In this document: one piece after another, positions 56,424 through 64,000 of the stretch | Layout: every line of letters starts with the position of its first letter | Numbering within the stretch: the stretch's first letter is position 1 | Assembly (NCBI GenBank): GCA_947396885.1 | Contig: OX377202.1 | Location: 107,712,221-107,776,220, forward strand | Direction: 5' to 3' | Origin: Heligmosomoides polygyrus polygyrus | Taxonomy: Eukaryota > Nematoda > Chromadorea > Rhabditida > Heligmosomidae | Length of the DNA stretch: 64,000 bases | Program-made: the position numbers and the translations under genes | The notes under the pieces: model-generated | Told to the model about the DNA's origin: nothing | What the model saw: only the letters and a program-made list of their open reading frames with translations | The model's database searches: none

Positions 56424-57894
56424 ATGGCCTTGTCTTGGAGTACAGTTGTGCTGGTGGGTGTTAGTTCATCACTTTCTCTGAACTGTGTCAAAGTTAAACC
56501 GAAGTGAAAAATCGTTATACTCACACTCAGATAACCACATAAAGAACCCGCTCTTTAGGTAAAGTCGAGGCTCCAATGAGATGAGTAATAGAGGTTTTCA
56601 ATCTGAGAGAAGTGACATAATCTTGTTGATAAAAAGGAGGACGTTCAAATATGGTTCTCAGACGACCAACGATTAAACGTCCTGGCAGAGTAAATCGACG
56701 CTTCCTTTTTTTGAAAAAATGTCGAAAAGTCTGAAACTTCAAGCAAAACTCGAAAAGTTTTTTTATCCTCCTCATTTTTTTCTATTTTTCCATATATTTA
56801 GGTCCTCGTCTGGGTCGGCGCGAATAGCGTAACTGATGCGGATATCAGAGATTTCATCACGCAGTGGCCCAACTGCACATACCTGGAGGACAAATTTAGA
56901 GAAGATCTCAAATTAGAGTTTCTGCTGAAACTCTTTTCCCACGACTCTCTAAAAGACAAACTCGCTTCTCTTGTAAGTTTAAAAAATTGGTTTAAAATTG
57001 ATTTTCTCTAGTCCGTTCCTCATTTGCCTTTAGCAGAAGAGTTTAACAAGTTGTTTTGGTTCTATCCTCTTAAATTGTATGCTTCAATTCTCACGTATCC
57101 CTTGTGGTTGAAAATCATTTACCAAAGGATGAAATATATTCTACATATACTAAGGTACTTATACTGAGACTCCGAGTATTCAGAAGTACGAGTGTAGTGC
57201 AGAAGGTATGGCTGGTTTGATGATCCGCGATCCTGCCCTGCGAGAAGGAAGACCACGTGATGGAAAAGGATATCTCTTCCGCACAACTTTCACAAGGTGC
57301 TCTAGAGGTTTCTGCTGCAAAAATTTGCTTTTGCTTGCTTTGACAAGCTAGGCAACGCATACAAAAAGGAATATTATGCGAGATGGTACGAGTAACATCT
57401 AAGCAAGTCGCTCAAAAACTTCCAACGCGGGGTCACTGTCGGGCTCCGGAAACCTTTTTTGAGACTAATCAAGGAAGAAAAACCGAGACATGAACTGCTT
57501 CGTTACTGATGTGCTAGATGATTATGACGACAGTGACGCGCGTAGGTAGAGGCTCTGCTTGATTAGACAGGCAGCTGCAATCGTTATTTCCAGGCCAGAA
57601 GGCAGCGAGTCAGAGAAAGACATCATGGACTTGGCTGCTAGAACTGTGAAGGATGCAGTTGGAAAGGTAAATGCGCGTCACCTACCTGAACTGGATATTG
57701 TAATGTCTTGTAACATTTGGTAGTTACAGAAGGGAAGCGCCTCTGAGTTTGGCTGCAACTACGGCAAGAAGGACGGCGAACACGTGGTTGTGTGTGTTTT
57801 CTTGAGGTGAACTGCAAGGGCGGCAAGCACTCAGGATCAGCGTAGATGGTCTGAGTAGTCTTGAGCAGTGTTGTATTTCTTATGCTGCAATAAA
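56424..57894 (+). pseudogene. Secreted-protein family copy D (five exons, dead)
   Basis: Exon 1 56424-56453 (MALSWSTVVL), exon 2 56802-56972 (VLVWVGANSVTDADIRDFI, TQWPNCTYLEDKFREDLKLE), exon 3 57184 to about 57545 (KYECSAEGMAGLMIRDPAL, FCCKN, then a TAG at 57349-57351 via a frameshift shared with copy C; CFVTDVLDDYDDSDAR resumes later), exon 4 57594-57666, exon 5 57730-57810 (SEFGCNYGKKDGEHVVVCVF). Introns end tttag, tcag, tttccag and ttacag. AATAAA at 57889. Signal peptide from exons 1-2. Family as for copy A. Confidence 0.75.
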
Positions 57895-58089
57895 ATCTTT
57901 GAATTAATGGTTTAAAACAACACATGTTGCCACATCTTTAGTGCTGTCAAATAATAATTGAATGAAATACCATGCATTCCTTATTATATTACTCGACATT
58001 TGAGGAGACGCCAACAGCTTGAAACGACGATGCAGAAAACTCATCACAGTTGATATCTGGCAGCTGCACCATCCATTTAAGCTTCTTGA

Positions 58090-58360
58090 ATGATAAAGGA
58101 TAAGGGACGGCGTTGGCGAATCCCTTTTTCATGCTACTTCTGCGGAATGCTAACGAGATGATTTGAATAGGCATTGCAATGAGTTGCGGTGGCTAGCTGA
58201 TGAACAATTCAGCGCTTTATCCTTCCCAGATAAGTCTGGTACCAATTCAAAGGCGCCCGAAGGACGGAAGGACCTGTTTGCCAGGGCAACGAAGCCGTCC
58301 CGGAAACTTGGCATCGGGGGCACGTTACAGCTAGCACCTCGTCCGACTGTGGTACACATG
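58090..58360 (-). repeat. tRNA-derived SINE (family S)
   Basis: Minus-oriented: the body (ggataaagcgctgaattg in reverse) and a B-box-proximal part at 58300-58355. The outer half lies beyond the inverted-repeat boundary. Confidence 0.65.
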
Positions 58361-58554
58361 TTCGGTTCTTAAAGGAAATATTGTGAAACGTAATCAGGTT
58401 CAGACTCTTCGGTTCAAAGAGCGATTACAGATGCCTTTCGTTTTGTTTTCTACCCTTTTTAACTGAACAGTTCAATGATTGTACGCAGTTGTGTTGTTTA
58501 CTATAAAAATCAGTTTTTTTTCAAAATCATTTCAAAATCAGTCAGTATTGCCAA

Positions 58555-59155
58555 CGACCTAGCGCCAGTGCTGAGCAGGAGGAAACGAGCGGCTTAGGGA
58601 GCATTCAAGAGCGTCGAAGAAGTCGCGAGGAAGACGAAGAACGTCCGACTCCGTGCTCACCTATTCGACTCTACCGTCCTTTCTGTCCTAACATACGCCT
58701 CAGAAACCTGTACAAAGCAGAATGCACACTTAATCAGCGTCGCGCAGCGTTGAATCGAGAGGACGATGCTCGAAGTGACACGACTCACGCAAGTGAGAGA
58801 AGGCCACCGGAGTTCCGAGCTTTTTCGACGTTCAATAGTCAGAGACGCTGTCGTATGGGCCAAGTCGTCGAAAATTAGGTGGGCCGGCCACGTAATGCGA
58901 TTCGCAAACACCGCTGGACGAGGTTCGTTACCAACTGGATTCTGTGGAATGTCAGAAGAACACCAGGGCGCCCACCAACGCTTTGGTCGGACTCCTTTGT
59001 GAAAGCTCTGAACGACCGATATGACGATCTTCGTGTCCCTCCAGAAGGATCCATTGGAGCACTCTGGCACGCGACAGGAACGAAAGGAGACGCTGCTGGC
59101 GCCCGCTCGGGCAAGTCGATGATCAACGGGACAACAGGTGATACATGTAATACAT
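58555..59155 (+). pseudogene. RTE retrotransposon 3' fragment
   Basis: [24 protein letters not shown] sequence near 58600-58660, TYASETCTKQNAHLISVAQR near 58690-58750, [31 protein letters not shown] near 58870-58905, ALNDRYDDLRVP near 59005-59040 and LWHATGTKGDAAGARSG. The tail gataacaggtgatacatg-like sequence resembles that of the 37.9-kb element. Frameshifted and 5' truncated. Confidence 0.8.
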
Positions 59156-59159
59156 GATA

Positions 59160-59785
59160 ACATCAGCCATTTTCTTCAGTTGCCTAGTGATGGGAGACGG
59201 AAAAGCGCTGACAGTTGAGAACCATTGAGGATTGAGCTGCATTCTACAGAAAAACATCTCATCACACGTTTCCGGTGCAGCTGTTTTGGATACTTTCCAA
59301 GGGGTCAATATCTCCCTTTCTAATGGGATTGGACACTGTTGGTCCAGTTTCCCGATAGGTCTTCCAAAAGTTTAAAGGCCTTTATGTGCACCTCTTACCC
59401 CTCTGGATTTTAAAACTCTGAAGAGGTTATGGATGCGAAAACTGGCTTTCTTCACCAGGAGTCTGCAGTGTTTTTTAAACATAGGTCAATCGTTATAACA
59501 AAGCCCAAATGAAGAACTTCGCCAATTTTTTTAAAGCCTGACCATTAATCCTATATGTCCGCGCTTGAGTATGGTTACGTGATCCAGTCACTAAGAGGTG
59601 CGTTTTCTCAGTTGCAAGAGGTAATTCCCATATTTCTGCCGAAAAAATCATAAAATCGATCGCCTTCTGAAGAGCCCTTGAGTCTTGGGTAGCATAGATT
59701 GCTTTGCAATCTTTTAATTCAGCGAGTGATGGCAGACAAGCAGGCCGGCAGCACTCGCTGGTTCCTGATGTTCATTCATCACACC
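59160..59785. other. No recognisable gene; diverged repeat
   Basis: The stretch at 59340-59720 has matches to 53240-53420 and 51950-52010 (ttaaaggcctttatg, gcgatcgccttctgaagagc, cgagggctct-type), so it is a diverged copy of sequence near the inverted repeat. No coding function seen. Confidence 0.45.
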
Positions 59786-59789
59786 GACA

Positions 59790-60605
59790 TATTCAACGAT
59801 TTTTGCACAGAATTGTAACTGGCGATAAAGAATAGTGTTTGCACCGGTGAGTAATGGTTCTCGTGCCTTAGCCGTACTAGAACCCTGGTTGAAAGCAAAG
59901 AGAAGAAGGTGCCGGAAGTGTTCGTCCTTGTCAACCTGTCACTGCTCCATTTTGATGACCTGAAAATTAGCAAAAATTTGAATAATCGAAGAAGAAATCA
60001 CAGGGTGTGGTAGAGCAAGGCGCCCACTTTCAAACGTCATATAAAACTGAGCAAGACAGACCCAATAAGGAGAAGGAGTTGTTGGTGAAGACGATTTTTC
60101 TCTTTTTGGCATTTTGTTGATATTCAGAAGGAACCAATAAACGCAGCATATATTTTTATAGAGCAAGACATTCTCTTTCGAACGACGTATAACACCAACC
60201 CAAAAGTCCAACCACAAAGCAGGAGCTGTCGGCAAAATAACCATTCTTCTTCGGACGTCCCAAATTGATGACCTAAAAATCAATAAGTGGCAATAGAGCA
60301 AATAGCACTAACACATATTCTTGTAGTAAAGAACATTGTCTTCCGAATGCTATAAAAAACTGCGCCAAAATTACAAACCTAAGCGGAGAGAACAACTACA
60401 CAAATAGCTTTTTTTTCACTTTTCAATTTTCACTTCAACGATCTAAAAATTGACAAAATTCAAGATAAAAAAGAAATGCAATGCATGTCTGATAGAGAAG
60501 ATCATTTTTATTTTGAAAGCTACGCAGCGCTATGCAAGAGACCGCAGGCGAAATCTGCAGTGAATCGTTGAAAAAAAACGGCGGGAACTTATGGGACAAC
60601 CTAAT
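59790..60605. mobile_element. Truncated TIR element (relative of 15284-16175)
   Basis: gaggagttgttggtgaagacg-type and ccaacccaaaagtccaacc blocks, then a right end cttatgggacaacctaata, match the nested element in the 14.4-kb mariner. The left TIR was not found. Confidence 0.7.
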
Positions 60606-61190
60606 AAATAAAAAGATTGCTAGGAGAAGGTATTAAGGAGCGCCTAGATAATAAACGGCGTGGTAACTCACCAAAACAATTTGGAAATCATAAAGTTCCA
60701 GTTCACAGCGGTGGCAACTTTGATATTCAGTACAAATTTTGGCGTTCGTAGTTAAGTATAAGTTTATTACGTTGCTTAAGGCAAGCGTCAAATACAAGCA
60801 GAACTGCCAAAACATGAGAACAACTAACGAACAAACCAACAAAATTATTAACCAATAGTGATAAAAATTTTACGTGAACAAGATGAAGATGCTACGGGTT
60901 TAATAGAAAGTTCAAGACTTTACGTTTGAAATATCCAAGGTTTGTCGAAAAAGCATTGTTCTTAGTCAGCTTAAGATACATGAAACCAGCTCTGTTTACG
61001 AAAATATGGCTCTTAGTGAAGTTTTAGCCCTATCAAATGCAATTTTGTTCCGCTGGCCACGCGTGATAGACGACACAAGCCTAAGCGCTGCAAGATCAAG
61101 CTTAATTTTTCCTGTAACTATTTTGTGTATCATGCACATATCAAAGACATCTTTCCTTGTACTTAGGGAAGGAATATTCAGATATTTATT

Positions 61191-63025
61191 TCAAATAGTA
61201 GATCGAGGAATCCTAGAATAGTGAAAGCCTCCGACTCTAATAAGCAGTTTTCGCGTAAAATTGTTTTGCACCAAAACAATAATGTCTTTCTTTTTATAAG
61301 GGTTAAAAACAATACTCCCTGACTCAACTATTGGTCTGATGTACGTGGTATAAGCCATGGTAAGTTCTTTTTTGTTGTTCGTCGACAAACCCTTAAAAAT
61401 CTGGAACGTACGATTTACAGCTCTCTGCGTAATTTCTTTAAAATGTTTACCGAAATCCAGCTTATCATTATATATAAAGCCTAAATCCCGCACTTCATGT
61501 GATCTTATAATAGGGGAACCTGCTATACTATATTCATGAATATTATCAGATGGACCCAAACGTAAGTGAACTGTCTTATGAGGCGCGAGCTTTAAGTGCC
61601 ACTCCTTAGACCAGGCTACGATATTATCAACAGCATTCTGTAGAAAATCAGCATCCTGAGTACTTGTCACTTCAAGATAACATTTTACATCATCTGCAAA
61701 AATTTTACACTTGACCTCATCTACTTGCAGTCTTGTGAGAAGATCACAAATAAAAATATTAAACAAGATAAGTGACAAAACACCACTTGCGGAAGCCCAC
61801 TGACGACATCTCTTGTCTGCGAAAAACTCGAACCAATTCGGACTTGGAAAGTTCTCCCAGTTAAATACTGTTTGATCCATTTTACTACGTTTAGATGAAA
61901 TTGAAGCTGTCGAATTTTATAAAGCAGCTTTTTCTGACTAACACGATCAAAAGCTTTTTCGAAATCAAAGTATATCACAACACATGCACGCTTATTATCG
62001 AGTGAAAATGTCCAATCATTCAAGCATTCGATCAGGTTAGTCACAGTTGATTTTCCGTTTATGAAACCATGTTGTGATGCCGAAAGAATGGAATTCTTTT
62101 ATAAGTGGTCGACTATATGTTCTTTCAAGGTGTTCTCAAACAGGCGGCAGAAAACAGACGTTATACTAACAGACCTATAGTTTTCCGGTGAAGATGAGAG
62201 ATTTCTCTTCAGAATCGGGGTAACGAATGTGTGCTTCCATCTCTCTGGAACTTGACCGCGCATAAGGGACTGAATGAAAATATATGACAAGGGCCCAGCA
62301 ATGGCACACGCAACATTCTTAATGAATTTGAGAGGAATATAATCCGGTGTGAGCAATTGTGAATCTGGCCACTTCATTAACATTTCATAAATTTGTTTGG
62401 GAGTAAACGTAGGGAAGGACATCATTGGAAATTTTTCCGGAACTAATGGATTACTAACTTCGGTGTAGTCAGTCTGAAATACCTTAGACAACACTATTGA
62501 GAAGAGATCTGCCTTACCTACGTTAGAGGTTATAGAGGGGTTTTCATTTTTCAGACAGCCAATCCGTCTAGAACTAGAATGTCTCTTATTTAGCAATCTA
62601 TAAATATCCTGTTTCATGCCCGACTCAATGACGCGCTTTTCAACGCTACGATTAAATTTTTGCAGCTGTTTTAGAAAAGTTGCGGTAAAAACTTTGTAAC
62701 TATCCCAGTTACCCGAAATCTGGGCAAAATTAAATAAACAAATTCGATGATCAGCCTTATTCTGCAAATGGATAGGAAGATTTCTAGAAATAATAGAGCT
62801 AGCTTTCCTCCAAGGAACAAAAAGAGAAATGGCGCGATGGAGAGTCTCGATGAATACTTCATATTTCCCATTAACAGACGGCTGGAGATCAAGCAGATCT
62901 AGCCAACAAATCTTAACTAAAAAGTCGCATACTTCACTATAATCGCATTTGGAATAATCTTGGTAGTAAACTGGAGTCGGTAGGAGTGTAGAGCATTTAA
63001 CATCAAAACACACTATTATGATCAC
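61191..63025 (-). pseudogene. CR1-type reverse transcriptase, frameshifted
   Basis: IYEMLMKWPDSQLLTPDYIP, RWKHTFVTPILKRNLSSSPE, YRSVSITSVFCRLFENTL, a stop after DHL, YFDFEKAFDRVSQKKLLYKI (RT block with catalytic Asp), a frameshift, SGVLSLILFNIFICDLLTRL, CKIFADDVKCYLEV (FADD), then NRTFQIFKGLSTNNKKELT and YTTYIRPIVESGSIVFNP. All RT landmarks are present, but in at least three frames. Confidence 0.85.
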
Positions 63026-63029
63026 TTAG

Positions 63030-63680
63030 CCCAATTGGAGCTAAAAATTCAACGTTCTTTACGAGTTCTGGGCCATTGGAAAAAACGAGATCAAGAACCG
63101 AATTAAATCTGGTGGCTTCATGTACAAGCTGTTTTAAATTATGACAAAGCAGCATTTCAGTAAACACCTTAAATTCGGCGGGAGCTGTATATTCAGTACC
63201 ATTTCAATTAATACCAGGCAGGTTGAAATCACCAAGAATAATACAAGAGAAATCACAAGAAACCAGATCACTTAAAACCTTTGCCAGCTGTCCGTTATCC
63301 CGTGAAAGACATGTCGGTGCTCTATAAACTGTTATAATTCTAAATGATTCCTAGTCCTGGAATACGTCAACTGCAACTATTTCGTATGCATTAGGCAAGG
63401 ATTCGGAAAAAACTAGGGAAGCAGTAATGTTATTTTGAAAAAGAATCATAACCCCACCGCCCTTTTTTAACGATCTATTACAACGAAAAATGCAGTAGTG
63501 AACAACGAAATCTGGCAGGAGGGAAGCATAGGTGTGTTGAGATTTGAGCCATCTTTTAGAAAAGGACATGATATCGTAGTGCTGTCCAAGTAGTAAACCA
63601 AGATAATCCTTATTCTTGACCAACGATCTAACATTCGCATAGATGCACTTCAATATGGATCGAAAAAACCGAATACGCAA
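63030..63680 (-). pseudogene. CR1-type endonuclease
   Basis: CIYANVRSLVKNKDYLG, YDIMSFSKRWLKSQHTYAS (the usual ET-W is changed to KRW, catalytic Glu lost), GGGVMILFQNNI, a stop after FQD near 63355, TVYRAPTC, IILGDFNLPGI near 63215, another stop, and IGLSDHNSVVF near 63030. Confidence 0.8.
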
Positions 63681-63694
63681 AGCTAGCTTTTCTG

Positions 63695-64000
63695 TTGCAG
63701 TGTCGCAGTGTCATTAGGCATCTGTGTTGCGATGGAAATTTTTAATGCATCAGCAAAAATGAAGAGGCGACCACAAACACTATAAGAAGCACCAAGTTTG
63801 TTTCTCTGAACAATGATAATACATCATTGTTAAGTGTAAATGCGAAGTTATCAGAAACCCCATGGAACCTTATGTCACTGTTGAGTGGTGGTTATTAAGT
63901 ATATTCTGCTCTGAGAGTGGTTCATGCGAACAGATTGCCGTTACTACAACATGTAACATGCGTTTAATAAAAGAGCTACAACATGCGTTCGTGAGAATTT
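63695..64000. other. No recognisable gene
   Basis: Nothing beyond short chance frames, cut by the window end. Confidence 0.5.

Larger units (their letters stand above)
53790..58253. repeat. Right arm of the 4.4-kb inverted repeat
   Basis: Reverse complement of 48420-52785 with the same feature order. It carries an extra 111-bp MITE at 55176-55286. Confidence 0.92.
60890..63690 (-). mobile_element. CR1-type LINE, nearly complete but decayed
   Basis: EN 63680-63030, linker and RT 63025-61191, C-terminal tail to about 60900. Frames break near 62050, 61800 and 61200. No clear tail repeat at the 3' end. Confidence 0.82.

Overview
The window looks like genomic DNA of a parasitic clade V (strongylid, hookworm-like) nematode. 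The strongest evidence is six copies of the nematode SL1 spliced-leader 22-mer (three exact). Very short introns (44-70 bp), small secreted-protein genes with N-terminal signal peptides, and RTE, CR1, Penelope-like (PLE), mariner and Tc1 elements agree with this. The species call is inference. No rRNA, 5S array, standard tRNA gene, CRISPR or prokaryotic operon was seen.

Layout. 0-13.6 kb: repeats (AT-rich foldback, MITEs, tRNA-derived SINEs, RTE and CR1 scraps) with one mariner whose 335-codon transposase is open (6724-7731). 13.66-16.98 kb: a nested stack, in which a long foldback element is interrupted by an SL1-led cDNA-like insert and by a mariner derivative that itself carries an 890-bp TIR element. 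17.1-20.1 kb: a mariner split by PLE and CR1 fragments. 20.4-28.7 kb: two directly duplicated loci for an unrecognised secreted protein (about 200 aa, two exons), each with mariner debris upstream, plus minisatellites. 29-33 kb: foldback elements and a duplicated SL1-bearing unit.

33-58 kb is organised by a second gene family. Four copies of a five-exon secreted-protein gene occur as two head-to-head pairs: A (33.1-34.6, -) with B (35.7-37.6, +), and C (48.8-50.3, -) with D (56.4-57.9, +). All four keep a TATAAAAG box exactly 41 bp before the ATG, and all four carry disabling lesions. C and D lie in a large inverted repeat (about 4.4-kb arms, 1-kb spacer) that also duplicated a transposase relic and a PLE GIY-YIG fragment with a hammerhead-ribozyme-like motif. 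Between B and C are two RTE-type LINEs and a complete 1.6-kb Tc1 element inserted in a (TA)n tract.

58-64 kb: an RTE 3' fragment, a truncated TIR element and a decayed but nearly full CR1 element. The only plausible intact host genes are the two secreted-protein genes at 21.2 and 27.1 kb; copy B could give a truncated product. Most other coding capacity belongs to mobile elements.
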